From positions 1 to 60,056 of the forward strand of contig NZ_FNNN01000031.1 in assembly GCF_900106755.1 (NCBI RefSeq): a stretch of DNA of 60,056 nt, read 5' to 3'. The notes under the pieces are model-generated. The model had not been told where the DNA came from. It did no database searches and was given only the letters and a program-made list of their open reading frames with translations. The translations under genes were made by a program, and so were the position numbers. The stretch is from Bacteroides faecis MAJ27 (lineage in GTDB: Bacteria; Bacteroidota; Bacteroidia; Bacteroidales; Bacteroidaceae). Below are positions 1-7,369 of the stretch, piece after piece; positions within the stretch are counted from its first letter, which is position 1, and each line of letters opens with the position of its first letter.

Positions 1-29
1 AGAAGAAGACGATAAACATTTAACTCCAT
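1..29 (-). CDS. 5' end of an unidentified gene, cut by the window edge
   Basis: Reading outward from base 29 gives MELNVYRLL and then the window ends. A TATCTTTG box lies 18 bases upstream of the ATG, at a normal Bacteroides promoter distance. The same start with the same promoter occurs at 60028-60056. Nine residues are too few to name a family. A transposase or another repeated gene is possible, but this is inference only. Confidence 0.4.
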
Positions 30-96
30 TTTCTATAAATTTGAAGGCAAAGATAAGAATTTGTAATTTCATCCCTCAGATTTATTCATTGATCCA
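1..96 (-). repeat. Left copy of a 96-bp inverted repeat at the window ends
   Basis: Bases 1-96 are the exact reverse complement of 59961-60056. Identity stops at base 97. Read outward on the minus strand, the repeat holds a short spacer, a TATCTTTG promoter box and an ATG with nine codons of a gene that runs off the window. Its inner edge also covers the last codons of the small gene ending at 86. The two copies probably belong to a longer repeated element. Confidence 0.95.
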
Positions 97-365
97 AGTC
101 TCTCATTTCAGCCACCTCATTATCAACAGAGACCTGAGAGTCAAACAACATTTCTTTTGAGACGAATGTCTTGGCTAACAGACGGTTACGGTCATTGTTG
201 TAGTCACCCAGTATAAGTCCTTGGTTTATATGAATAATAACTTTATTTTCGGCACTAGTAAAATCATATGTCATCATACAAATGCCGTATTTTCGCATAT
301 AATATATCTGAATCCTTTTCAACCTCAATCTGCATTTCTTCAATACTCATATTTTCTACTATCAT
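86..365 (-). pseudogene. Small hypothetical gene, probably frameshifted
   Basis: I do not recognise the family. Two reading frames look natural in different halves. From the ATG at 365 (or 350) the frame reads MIVENMSIEEMQIEVEKDSD and continues with an acidic, helical composition to a TGA at 264-266. The neighbouring frame is open from there to a stop at 86-88 and contains ordinary protein sequence (YDFTSAENKVIIHINQG and onward, ending EMRDLDQ). The 85-residue single-frame alternative begins at a TTG and its first 25 residues are strongly basic and unlike the rest. A one-base indel near 260-285 would join the two good halves into one protein of about 90 residues. The 3' end lies inside the terminal repeat. 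Confidence 0.45.
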
Positions 366-389
366 AATTCTATTTTTTGTAAAGACATT

Positions 390-415
390 AAAAAGCCCTG
401 GCATTCAGCCAGGGC
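390..415 (-). terminator. Rho-independent terminator, minus strand
   Basis: Perfect 8-bp stem GCCCTGGC (395-402) with GCCAGGGC (408-415) and a 5-base loop. The A run at 390-394 becomes the T run on the minus strand. It lies between the possible small ORF at 467-532 and the gene ending at 86, so it ends a short minus-strand transcript. Confidence 0.75.
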
Positions 416-466
416 AAATTCCGTTGTTATAGGTGGAAATAAATGATTCCAGGGGCAAAGCTACTA

Positions 467-532
467 TTATTTCTGCCGATATCCATAAAATGAGTTGTTA
501 TTATTTCTATCTATCGAACCTTTCAAATTCAT
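467..532 (-). CDS. Possible 21-residue small ORF
   Basis: The minus strand has ATG at 532 followed by MNLKGSIDRNNNNSFYGYRQK and tandem stops (TAA, TAG). A purine-rich GGAAAGGAATTAAC lies directly before the ATG, and a strong terminator follows 52 bases after the stop. An isolated terminator with no other minus-strand gene upstream is the best argument that this stretch is transcribed. I do not recognise the peptide. It may be a translated small protein or only part of a small RNA. Confidence 0.3.
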   Translation of the reverse strand: MNLKGSIDRNNNNSFYGYRQK

Positions 533-732
533 GTTAATTCCTTTCCATTTAATTATTAATATGTTATTAAACTATGTATCACTCTTTTCGCGTTTTAATT
601 GATATGAAAGGAAAGATTTTTATCAGAGCGAAGATACTTGTATGACTGTTTTACGAAGAATAACGAACGTTATATAGGTTTCAAAAAGCTCAAAAAAGGT
701 AAAAAGGTGTTGCTTCTTTCTGTTATTACTTA
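533..732. other. AT-rich spacer without a clear gene
   Basis: This spacer lies between the possible minus-strand small ORF and the TPR gene promoter. It should hold the promoter of the minus-strand unit, but I see no good TAnnTTTG match on that strand. An open frame in the right part (from 638) has no promoter before it and is not credible as coding upstream of base 773. Confidence 0.4.
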
Positions 733-740
733 TACTTTTG
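733..740 (+). promoter_or_regulatory. Bacteroides -7 box of the TPR gene
   Basis: TACTTTTG matches TAnnTTTG exactly, with a GTTG about 20 bp upstream as the -33 element. Transcription would begin near 745, downstream of the long ORF start at 638, which supports ATG 773 as the true start. Confidence 0.7.
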
Positions 741-772
741 GGCGATTAACAACTAAAAAACACAATAAAGTT

Positions 773-1507
773 ATGAAGAAATTGATTTTTTTATTTGCAT
801 TTTGTCTTACTGTGACTAACATTTTTGCTCAAACTGACCCTAACCAATTGAAAAAAGAAGGAAGCGACGCTTTTAATGCCAAGAACTATCCCGTAGCTTA
901 TGCTAAATTCAGCGAGTATTTGAAACAAACGAATAATCAGGACTCTGCAATCGCTTATTACTGTGGTATGGCCGCAGATGAAGTGAAAAAGTATGCAGAA
1001 GCTGTGACTTTCTTCGATATCGCTATCCAGAAGAAATTCAATACAGGCAATGCTTATGCCCGTAAAGCTCTGGCATTGGATGCTTTGAAGAAGACTGATG
1101 AGTATGTAGCTACCTTGGAAGAAGGTCTGAAAGTAGATCCGACTAATAAAACAATGATTAAAAATTATGGTCTTCATTATCTGAAAGCCGGACTTGCTGC
1201 TCAGAAAGCAGGAAAAGCTGAAGAAGCAGAAGACTGTTTCAAGAAAGTAATTCCATTGGATCATAAGACATATAAAACAAATGCTTTGTATAGCTTGGGA
1301 GTTTTATGCTATAATGATGGTGCTAACATCCTGAAGAAAGCTGCTCCATTGGCTAATTCTGACGCAGATAAATATGCTGCAGAAAAAGAAAAGGCAGATG
1401 CCAGATTCAAAGAGGCAGTAGGTTACCTGGAAGAAGCAATGAAAGTTTCTCCGGAAGATACAAAGGCTAAAACAATGCTTACTCAGGTACAAAGTGCCAT
1501 GAAATAA
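773..1507 (+). CDS. Secreted tetratricopeptide-repeat protein
   Basis: The protein has 244 residues. It starts with a Sec signal peptide (MKKLIFLFAFCLTVTNIFAQ) cleaved after about residue 20, so it acts in the periplasm or at the envelope. The rest is helical TPR-type sequence; the repeats A..Y..A...F...L and Y..G..A......A...F..A are visible at about 30-180, and the C-terminal part (about 190-244) is a Lys/Glu-rich helix ending in another TPR-like unit. TPR proteins are scaffolds for protein contacts and no partner can be read here. ATG 773 is preferred over upstream starts because it follows the promoter and begins the signal peptide. The gene stands alone with its own terminator. Confidence 0.85.
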   Translation: MKKLIFLFAFCLTVTNIFAQTDPNQLKKEGSDAFNAKNYPVAYAKFSEYLKQTNNQDSAIAYYCGMAADEVKKYAEAVTFFDIAIQKKFNTGNAYARKALALDALKKTDEYVATLEEGLKVDPTNKTMIKNYGLHYLKAGLAAQKAGKAEEAEDCFKKVIPLDHKTYKTNALYSLGVLCYNDGANILKKAAPLANSDADKYAAEKEKADARFKEAVGYLEEAMKVSPEDTKAKTMLTQVQSAMK

Positions 1508-1530
1508 CAAACTACCGATTCTATATTGAA

Positions 1531-1567
1531 AAGGGTTGCCGGATTTGTTTTCCGGTAACCCTTTTTT
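1531..1567 (+). terminator. Rho-independent terminator after the TPR gene
   Basis: An 11-bp stem (1533-1543 with 1551-1561, one G-U pair) is followed by a run of six T. It separates the TPR gene from pabB. Confidence 0.85.
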
Positions 1568-1602
1568 AGTACTTTCCCCTTTCGAATCATATACTTTTTG
1601 TG

Positions 1603-1610
1603 TACTTTTG
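1603..1610 (+). promoter_or_regulatory. -7 box of the pabB-pabC operon
   Basis: TACTTTTG lies 26 bases before ATG 1636. Upstream in-frame starts would fall before this promoter, so it decides the start. Confidence 0.7.
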
Positions 1611-1635
1611 TTCTCCCAATAAAGAAAAGTACTTT

Positions 1636-2634
1636 ATGCAATTATATACAAAAGAAGAAACGATCGGACAAATAAATCAGTTGGGACAATCCCGGCGACC
1701 CTTTCTTTTTATCATTAATTATTTGCAGGATGCTTCTTACGTAGAAGAGGTGGAGCGTGTCGACTCTTCTGAAATATTATATGATCTGAATGGGTTTACC
1801 AACCAGTCTTCTTTGAATAAGTCTGTTGTGCCTTCAGCCCTGAAAGAGTCTGTATATTGGAATTCATTTCCGGAATCTTTCGAAAGTTATCTGCGTTCAT
1901 TTGATATTGTTCAACGGAATATTTTTGCAGGAAACAGTTTTCTGACTAACCTGACCTGTTGTACTCCGATAGAAACGAATCTCAGTCTGAAAGATATTTT
2001 CCTCCGTTCGAAGGCAATGTATAAATTATGGGTCAGAGATCAGTTTACCGTTTTCTCTCCTGAAATATTTATCAGAATCCAACAAGGAAAAATCTGTTCT
2101 TATCCCATGAAAGGAACTCTTGACGCCTCCTTGCCCTCAGCTGTCCGGCAGTTGATGGATGACCCGAAAGAGGCAGCAGAACATGCTACTATTGTAGATT
2201 TGATTCGCAATGATTTGAGTATAGTGGCTGATCGGGTATCTGTGTCCCGATATAGATATATTGACGAATTGCAGACGAATCGTGGAACGATTCTTCAGAC
2301 GAGTTCGGAGATACAAGGAATCCTGCCGGATAATTATCTGGAAAATCTGGGAAATATTATTTTCAGACTCTTGCCTGCCGGTTCTATCACCGGTGCTCCT
2401 AAGACAAAGACCATGCAGATCATCAGTGAGGCAGAAACGTATGAAAGAGGATTCTATACGGGTGTGATGGGGTACTTTGACGGGAATAATCTTGATAGTG
2501 CCGTTATGATACGTTTTGTGGAGCAGGAGGGAGACAGGATGTATTTTAAGAGCGGAGGTGGAATAACCTGCCGTAGTGAAGCGCAAAGTGAGTATCATGA
2601 AATGAAACAAAAAATATATGTGCCTATTTATTGA
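1636..2634 (+). CDS. pabB: Aminodeoxychorismate synthase component I
   Basis: This enzyme adds ammonia to chorismate to give 4-amino-4-deoxychorismate, the first step to p-aminobenzoate and folate. The protein has 332 residues, mostly the C-terminal chorismate-binding domain. Visible motifs are YPMKGT near residue 156 (with the Lys of the PIKGT motif typical of PabB), VDLIRNDL near 193, the PAGSITGAPK block near 247-256 and the terminal SGGGITCRSEAQSEYHE. It is shorter than the roughly 450-residue enterobacterial enzyme because the N-terminal part is reduced, as is common in Bacteroides. No glutaminase partner (PabA) is next to it. The last 17 bases overlap pabC, so the two are translated together. 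Confidence 0.9.
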   Translation: MQLYTKEETIGQINQLGQSRRPFLFIINYLQDASYVEEVERVDSSEILYDLNGFTNQSSLNKSVVPSALKESVYWNSFPESFESYLRSFDIVQRNIFAGNSFLTNLTCCTPIETNLSLKDIFLRSKAMYKLWVRDQFTVFSPEIFIRIQQGKICSYPMKGTLDASLPSAVRQLMDDPKEAAEHATIVDLIRNDLSIVADRVSVSRYRYIDELQTNRGTILQTSSEIQGILPDNYLENLGNIIFRLLPAGSITGAPKTKTMQIISEAETYERGFYTGVMGYFDGNNLDSAVMIRFVEQEGDRMYFKSGGGITCRSEAQSEYHEMKQKIYVPIY

Positions 2635-3214
2635 AACTATTCGTGTAGAAGACGGACAGGTATATAACCTGCCATACCATGTGGAACGCCTGAACAGAAC
2701 TCGTGCTGCCTTTTGGAAGGATATTTCTCCCATTGATTTGACCGGCATTATATCCTCTCAGTCTTTATCCGGTATCTGGAAATGCCGGATTGTATACGGT
2801 AAGGAGATCGAGGAGGTTACATACATGCCTTATCAAATGAGAATGGTCGCTTCTTTGCGTCTGGTTACTTCGGACAAAATTGATTATAGCTATAAAAGAA
2901 CAAATCGTGAGGGACTGAATGAACTGTTTGGACGAAGAGGGAATGCAGACGATATCTTGATTGTGAAAGACGGATATCTGACGGATACCTCCATTGCCAA
3001 TATTGCGCTATATGACGGAAATAGCTGGTATACTCCGGCTCATCCGTTACTTCGGGGCACCAAGCGTGCTGAACTGTTGGATAATCAGTTAATCGTGGAG
3101 AAAGATATCTCGTGGCTTCAATTGGATGATTACACCCATATAATGTTGTTCAATGCAATGATTGACTGGGAGCGGATCATTATACCTGTCGATAGAAAGC
3201 ATTTAATTCTATAA
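2618..3214 (+). CDS. pabC: Aminodeoxychorismate lyase, aminotransferase class IV
   Basis: This PLP enzyme splits 4-amino-4-deoxychorismate into p-aminobenzoate and pyruvate, completing the pathway begun by pabB. The protein has 198 residues, shorter than typical PabC (about 270). Class IV features are FIETIRVEDGQVYNLPYHVERL at the start, YKRTNRE near residue 93 with the likely PLP lysine, DILIVKDGYLTDTSIANIAL near 112-131 and PLLRGTKRAELL near 143. The start lies inside pabB with a 17-base overlap. The end of the gene is followed by two hairpins. Branched-chain or D-amino acid aminotransferases share this fold, but the pabB context favours PabC. Confidence 0.85.
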   Translation: MCLFIETIRVEDGQVYNLPYHVERLNRTRAAFWKDISPIDLTGIISSQSLSGIWKCRIVYGKEIEEVTYMPYQMRMVASLRLVTSDKIDYSYKRTNREGLNELFGRRGNADDILIVKDGYLTDTSIANIALYDGNSWYTPAHPLLRGTKRAELLDNQLIVEKDISWLQLDDYTHIMLFNAMIDWERIIIPVDRKHLIL

Positions 3215-3320
3215 CTAAAATTAACTGAATTATACATAGAATCATTGAACAAAGCTTCTTTTTTATCTGTTATATCTATGTGTTTTTCATAGTATTAGAT
3301 AAAGATTAATTAAAAGAGAT

Positions 3321-3376
3321 TGTACTTCACTTGTGAAAGCTTAAAGTACGTCAGAGACAGAAGAGTCTGTTTTTTT
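3321..3376 (+). ncRNA. Structured intergenic segment, possible small RNA or 3' UTR
   Basis: Two stems follow each other: GTACTT (3322-3327) with AAGTAC (3344-3349), and ACAGA (3357-3361) with TCTGT (3366-3370), the second running straight into a T run (3370-3376). The second hairpin reads as a terminator. A second, stronger terminator follows at 3391. Two terminators in one 277-base gap suggest either a long pabC 3' UTR or an extra short transcript. No promoter is clear. Confidence 0.3.
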
Positions 3377-3390
3377 GATAAATGTGTTAG

Positions 3391-3423
3391 AGCATCGGTT
3401 TTACCAGGCCGATGCTTTTTTTA
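3391..3423 (+). terminator. Rho-independent terminator
   Basis: Perfect 8-bp stem AGCATCGG (3391-3398) with CCGATGCT (3409-3416), followed by eight T. Confidence 0.85.
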
Positions 3424-3466
3424 TGTCCTTTTGTTGCGTTTTGTAGTTTATATGAAATAAAATTTG

Positions 3467-3474
3467 TACGTTTG
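3467..3474 (+). promoter_or_regulatory. -7 box of the DUF2461 gene
   Basis: TACGTTTG lies 17 bases before ATG 3492, in the normal position. Confidence 0.65.
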
Positions 3475-3491
3475 TAGGGTAATAATAGAAA

Positions 3492-4166
3492 ATGATGAAG
3501 ATGAACATACCCGTTATCTTTCAGTTTTTAAAAGATCTTTCTGCGAATAATAATCGTGAGTGGTTCAATGAGCACCGGTCAGAATATGAAGTAGCCCGTG
3601 CCGAGTTTGATAACTTTCTGGCAACAGTAATCGCCCGCATCTCTTTGTTCGATGAAACAATCCGGGGAATACAGCCCAAAGATTGTACCTATCGTATTTA
3701 TCGGGATACCCGCTTCTCTGCGGATAAAACACCCTATAAGATACATTTTGGCGGCTATATCAATGCCAAAGGCAAAAAGTCTGATCATTGCGGATACTAT
3801 GTGCATCTGCAGCCTGATGGAAGCATGCTTGCCGGAGGAAGCCTGTGTCTGCCTCCCAACGTGTTGAAAGCTGTCCGACAAGCCATTTATGATAATGTGG
3901 AAGAGTATATTTCCATAGTAGAAGATCCCGAGTTCAAAAAATATTTCCCTGTGGTGGGAGAGGACTTCATGAAAACTGCTCCTAAGGGATTCCCGAAAGA
4001 TTTTAAATATATTGATTATTTGAAGTGCAGACAGTTTGTTTGTTCTTATCTTGTTCCTGATGATTTTTTCACCCGGGCCGACGTGATGGAACAGATAGAA
4101 AAAGCATTCCGACAGTTCAAGAGATTTGCTGATTTCATTAATTATACAATTGATGATTTTGAATAA
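3492..4166 (+). CDS. DUF2461 (TIGR02453) family protein
   Basis: The 224-residue protein matches the DUF2461 family along its whole length. Recognisable blocks are FLKDLSANNNREWFNEHR near the N-terminus, YRIYRDTRFSADKTPYK near 68-84, GYYVHLQPDGSMLAGG near 100-116, and a C-terminal PKGFPKDFKYIDYLKCRQF. No signal peptide or membrane segment is seen, so it is cytoplasmic. The biochemical role of the family is not established. ATG 3495 or 3501 could also be used. The next gene starts 39 bases later with no terminator between, so cotranscription with the YhcH-family gene and the branching enzyme is likely. Confidence 0.85.
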   Translation: MMKMNIPVIFQFLKDLSANNNREWFNEHRSEYEVARAEFDNFLATVIARISLFDETIRGIQPKDCTYRIYRDTRFSADKTPYKIHFGGYINAKGKKSDHCGYYVHLQPDGSMLAGGSLCLPPNVLKAVRQAIYDNVEEYISIVEDPEFKKYFPVVGEDFMKTAPKGFPKDFKYIDYLKCRQFVCSYLVPDDFFTRADVMEQIEKAFRQFKRFADFINYTIDDFE

Positions 4167-4205
4167 AATAATACCTAAATATATAAACTTAAAAATTAAA
4201 CTCAT

Positions 4206-4652
4206 ATGGTAGTAGATACTTTAGAAAATCTGGAAAAATACGCGTCTTTGAATCCTTTGTTTGCACAAGCTATTGAGTTCTTGAAATCTCATGATCTTCA
4301 AGCCATGGAAATAGGCAAGACTGAACTGAAAGGAAAAGATCTGCTAGTGAATATCGCACAGACAAAGCCTAAAACAAAGGAAGAGGCTAAACTGGAAACG
4401 CATAATGAATTTATCGATATTCAGATTCCACTGTCGGGAACAGAAGTGATGGGGTATACTGCTGCCAAAGATTGTATGCCTGCCGACGCCCCTTATAATG
4501 CAGAAAAAGATATAACTTTCTTTGAGGGACTGGCAGAAACATATGTAGCCGTGAAACCGGGAATGTTTGCTATCTTCTTCCCTCAGGACGGACATGCCCC
4601 TGGCATTACTCCGGATGGAGTGAAGAAAGTGATCGTAAAAGTAAAAGCATAA
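4206..4652 (+). CDS. YhcH/YjgK/YiaL family protein
   Basis: The 148-residue cupin-like protein has the family hallmarks ELKGKDLLVNI near 41-51, E.HNEFIDIQIPLSGTE near 65-80 (with the His/Glu metal-binding positions), and PGMFAIFFPQDGHAPG near 118-133. Members of this family are small metal-binding beta-barrel proteins linked to sugar metabolism (for example the evolved beta-galactosidase beta subunit and sialic acid operons). The exact substrate cannot be read from the sequence. It lies 18 bases before the branching enzyme in the same operon, which fits a role in carbohydrate metabolism. Confidence 0.85.
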   Translation: MVVDTLENLEKYASLNPLFAQAIEFLKSHDLQAMEIGKTELKGKDLLVNIAQTKPKTKEEAKLETHNEFIDIQIPLSGTEVMGYTAAKDCMPADAPYNAEKDITFFEGLAETYVAVKPGMFAIFFPQDGHAPGITPDGVKKVIVKVKA

Positions 4653-4670
4653 ACCTAATTCAATTCTGAT

Positions 4671-6683
4671 ATGAAAGAGACACTCAACATTATCAAAAAC
4701 GATCCCTGGCTGGAACCTTACGCAGACGCCATTATCGGTCGTCACCAATATGCACTGAACAAGGAAGCCGAGTTGACAAATAAAGGAAAACAAACTCTTT
4801 CGGACTTTGCATCAGGCTATCTTTACTTTGGCCTGCATCGCACTCCCAAAGGATGGACGTTCCGTGAATGGGCACCGAATGCTACTCATATCTATATGGT
4901 GGGTACATTCAATAATTGGGAAGAGAAAGCGGCTTATAAGCTGAAAAAACTGAAAAATGGTAATTGGGAAATCAATCTTCCGGCAGATGCCATTCAGCAC
5001 GGAGACTTGTATAAGTTGAACGTTTATTGGGATGGCGGACAAGGTGAACGTATTCCTGCCTGGGCTACACGTGTAGTACAGGATGAACAGACCAAGATAT
5101 TCAGTGCACAAGTCTGGGCACCGGAAAAACCATATAAGTTCAAGAAAAAAACATTCAAGCCTACTACTAACCCTCTGTTGATTTATGAATGTCATATCGG
5201 AATGGCACAACGGGAGGAAAAGGTTGGTACTTACAATGAATTCCGCGAAAAAATACTTCCGCGTATAGCGCAAGAAGGCTATAACTGTATTCAGATTATG
5301 GCTATTCAGGAACATCCTTATTATGGTAGTTTTGGTTATCATGTTTCCAGTTTTTTTGCAGCTTCTTCCCGCTTTGGTACTCCCGATGAGTTGAAAGCAT
5401 TGATCGATGCTGCTCATGAGATGGGTATTGCCGTTATTATGGATATTGTCCATTCGCATGCGGTGAAAAACGAAGTGGAAGGTTTGGGTAACTTTGCCGG
5501 TGATCCGAACCAATATTTCTATCCGGGCGCACGTCGTGAACATCCGGCATGGGATTCACTTTGCTTTGATTATGGTAAGAATGAAGTCATTCATTTTTTG
5601 CTGTCCAACTGTAAGTTCTGGTTGGAAGAATATAAGTTTGACGGTTTCCGTTTTGATGGAGTGACTTCTATGTTATATTATAGCCACGGGCTGGGAGAAG
5701 CATTTTGTAATTATGGAGATTACTTCAATGGTCATCAGGATGGCAATGCTATTTGTTACCTGACATTGGCGAATGAATTGATTCATCAAGTTAATCCGAA
5801 GGCTATCTCTATCGCCGAGGAGGTTTCCGGTATGCCGGGACTTGCTGCAAAAGTAGAAGATGGCGGTTATGGTTTTGACTATCGTATGGCTATGAATATC
5901 CCTGATTACTGGATTAAGACCATCAAAGAAAAGATTGACGAGGACTGGAAACCTTCCAGTATGTTCTGGGAAGTAACCAACCGTCGGCAGGATGAAAAAA
6001 CAATCTCTTATGCGGAAAGTCATGATCAGGCATTAGTAGGAGATAAGACCATTATTTTCCGTCTGATTGATGCCGACATGTATTGGCACATGCAGAAAGG
6101 GGATGAGAATTACGTAGTGAATCGGGGAATCGCTTTACATAAAATGATCCGTTTGCTGACCTCCTCAACGATTAATGGAGGTTATCTGAACTTTATGGGT
6201 AATGAATTCGGACATCCCGAATGGATTGATTTTCCACGTGAAGGAAATGGATGGTCTTGTAAGTACGCTCGCCGTCAGTGGGATCTGGTAGATAACAAGA
6301 ATCTGGCTTATCACTATATGGGAGACTTTGATGCTGAAATGCTGAAGGTTATCAAGAGCGTGAAGGATTTCCAGGCTACTCCGGTTCAGGAGATCTGGCA
6401 CAATGATGGTGACCAAATATTGGCTTATGGACGCAAAGATTTGATATTCGTATTTAACTTCAATCCGAAACAATCTTTTGTGGATTATGGTTTTTTGGTT
6501 ACTCCGGGAGCTTATGAAGTGATTCTGAATACGGATAATGTTGTCTTTGGTGGAAATGGTCTTGCTGATGATTCAGTGGTTCATTTCACGATTGCCGATC
6601 CGTTGTATAAGAAGGAAAAGAAAGAGTGGTTAAAACTCTACATTCCTGCACGTACAGCTGTCGTTTTGAGAAAGAAGAAATAA
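4671..6683 (+). CDS. glgB: 1,4-alpha-glucan branching enzyme, GH13
   Basis: The 670-residue cytoplasmic enzyme makes alpha-1,6 branches in glycogen. It has an N-terminal CBM48-type domain (about 50-150, FREWAPNATHIYMVGTFNNW) and a GH13 barrel. Catalytic regions are visible: DIVHSHAVKN near 258, FDGFRFDGVTSM near 322-333 with the nucleophile Asp, IAEEVSGM near 384 with the acid Glu, and YAESHDQALVGDKT near 446 with the transition-state Asp. The pattern resembles the eukaryote-like GH13_8 branching enzymes rather than E. coli GlgB. No glycogen synthase lies nearby, but a GH13 amylase is encoded on the other strand just downstream. A shared terminator ends the gene. Confidence 0.9.
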   Translation: MKETLNIIKNDPWLEPYADAIIGRHQYALNKEAELTNKGKQTLSDFASGYLYFGLHRTPKGWTFREWAPNATHIYMVGTFNNWEEKAAYKLKKLKNGNWEINLPADAIQHGDLYKLNVYWDGGQGERIPAWATRVVQDEQTKIFSAQVWAPEKPYKFKKKTFKPTTNPLLIYECHIGMAQREEKVGTYNEFREKILPRIAQEGYNCIQIMAIQEHPYYGSFGYHVSSFFAASSRFGTPDELKALIDAAHEMGIAVIMDIVHSHAVKNEVEGLGNFAGDPNQYFYPGARREHPAWDSLCFDYGKNEVIHFLLSNCKFWLEEYKFDGFRFDGVTSMLYYSHGLGEAFCNYGDYFNGHQDGNAICYLTLANELIHQVNPKAISIAEEVSGMPGLAAKVEDGGYGFDYRMAMNIPDYWIKTIKEKIDEDWKPSSMFWEVTNRRQDEKTISYAESHDQALVGDKTIIFRLIDADMYWHMQKGDENYVVNRGIALHKMIRLLTSSTINGGYLNFMGNEFGHPEWIDFPREGNGWSCKYARRQWDLVDNKNLAYHYMGDFDAEMLKVIKSVKDFQATPVQEIWHNDGDQILAYGRKDLIFVFNFNPKQSFVDYGFLVTPGAYEVILNTDNVVFGGNGLADDSVVHFTIADPLYKKEKKEWLKLYIPARTAVVLRKKK

Positions 6684-6703
6684 TTTAAAAGAATAGAAAT
6701 AGG

Positions 6704-6742
6704 AAGCCCTTGCAATCATTTTATGTTTTGCAAGGGCTTTAC
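6704..6742. terminator. Bidirectional terminator between convergent genes
   Basis: Perfect 12-bp stem AAGCCCTTGCAA (6704-6715) with TTGCAAGGGCTT (6728-6739). It serves glgB on the plus strand and the PepSY-like gene on the minus strand. Confidence 0.8.
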
Positions 6743-6743
6743 T

Positions 6744-7220
6744 TTATAAAAATGTTCCCGGTCCGAGAATGTCGTACATGTAACTGACATTGCGGGTTTT
6801 CAGCAACCTTCCTTGTGGAGAATAGAAAAGCTGATATTTGATATCTACGTTATCTTGTCCTACTTTGATGACAATGATTGCCTGCCATTTAGGAAACTCC
6901 ACCATGGTTACATCATCTACTACCCAACTGGCGTAAGGACCGGATACAAATGCATTGTATACAGTAGGTGTCACCCGGTCGAGACTGACAAGGTCGGTCT
7001 GTGTCATTTGCCATTGGGCTTGAGCATTGAACCAGACGCTTTTAGTAAATCCATTCATTACGAAGTTTGCACAATAGTATCCATCGTCTTGCGACCAGGC
7101 TACACCGTTGGCTTTGGGGTACATCTTTTTGAAGTTAGTCTGTACATTGCCGGGTGGTAAGATTGCGAAGGCAGATACGGATAATAACCATATGACTGCC
7201 AAAAAACTAATTCTTTTCAT
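6744..7220 (-). CDS. Secreted PepSY-like protein
   Basis: The 158-residue protein has a signal peptide (MKRISFLAVIWLLSVSAFA) and a PepSY-like (DUF2874-type, beta-lactamase-inhibitor-like) fold: V...F...YP.A..V.W....GYY.A.F...G.....WF....W at about 28-75, then a second half repeating the pattern. Such small periplasmic proteins are frequent in Bacteroides. Their partners are mostly unknown; inhibition of periplasmic enzymes has been proposed for the fold. It is monocistronic, ending at the terminator shared with glgB. The hairpin repeat at 7295-7368 lies upstream. Confidence 0.75.
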   Translation of the reverse strand: MKRISFLAVIWLLSVSAFAILPPGNVQTNFKKMYPKANGVAWSQDDGYYCANFVMNGFTKSVWFNAQAQWQMTQTDLVSLDRVTPTVYNAFVSGPYASWVVDDVTMVEFPKWQAIIVIKVGQDNVDIKYQLFYSPQGRLLKTRNVSYMYDILGPGTFL

Positions 7221-7294
7221 AAGGAGCTGTTGAGGTAATTATTTATCTAACTAAACAGCCTTCGAGAATTTTTGTTTTCAGCGGGGAAATATAA

Positions 7295-7368
7295 AATGAA
7301 GAATGATGAATGAAGAATTACTTTGCAGTGTGATAGCGCAGCCAATTCTTCATTCATCATTCTTCATT
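7295..7368. repeat. Perfect 25-bp inverted repeat (hairpin)
   Basis: Bases 7295-7319 and 7344-7368 are exact reverse complements around a 24-base loop. The arms are made of a repeated GAAGAATGATGAATGAAGAA-like word. The element begins one base after the stop codon of the amylase gene and could stop transcription or protect the 3' end, but it lacks a T run. Confidence 0.85.
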
Positions 7369-7369
7369 A

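Noticed and set aside
791..1264. Long open frame on the minus strand opposite the TPR gene
   Set aside because: It is a shadow of the TPR gene. Its composition is unnatural (Cys, Phe and Ser rich) and it has no promoter.
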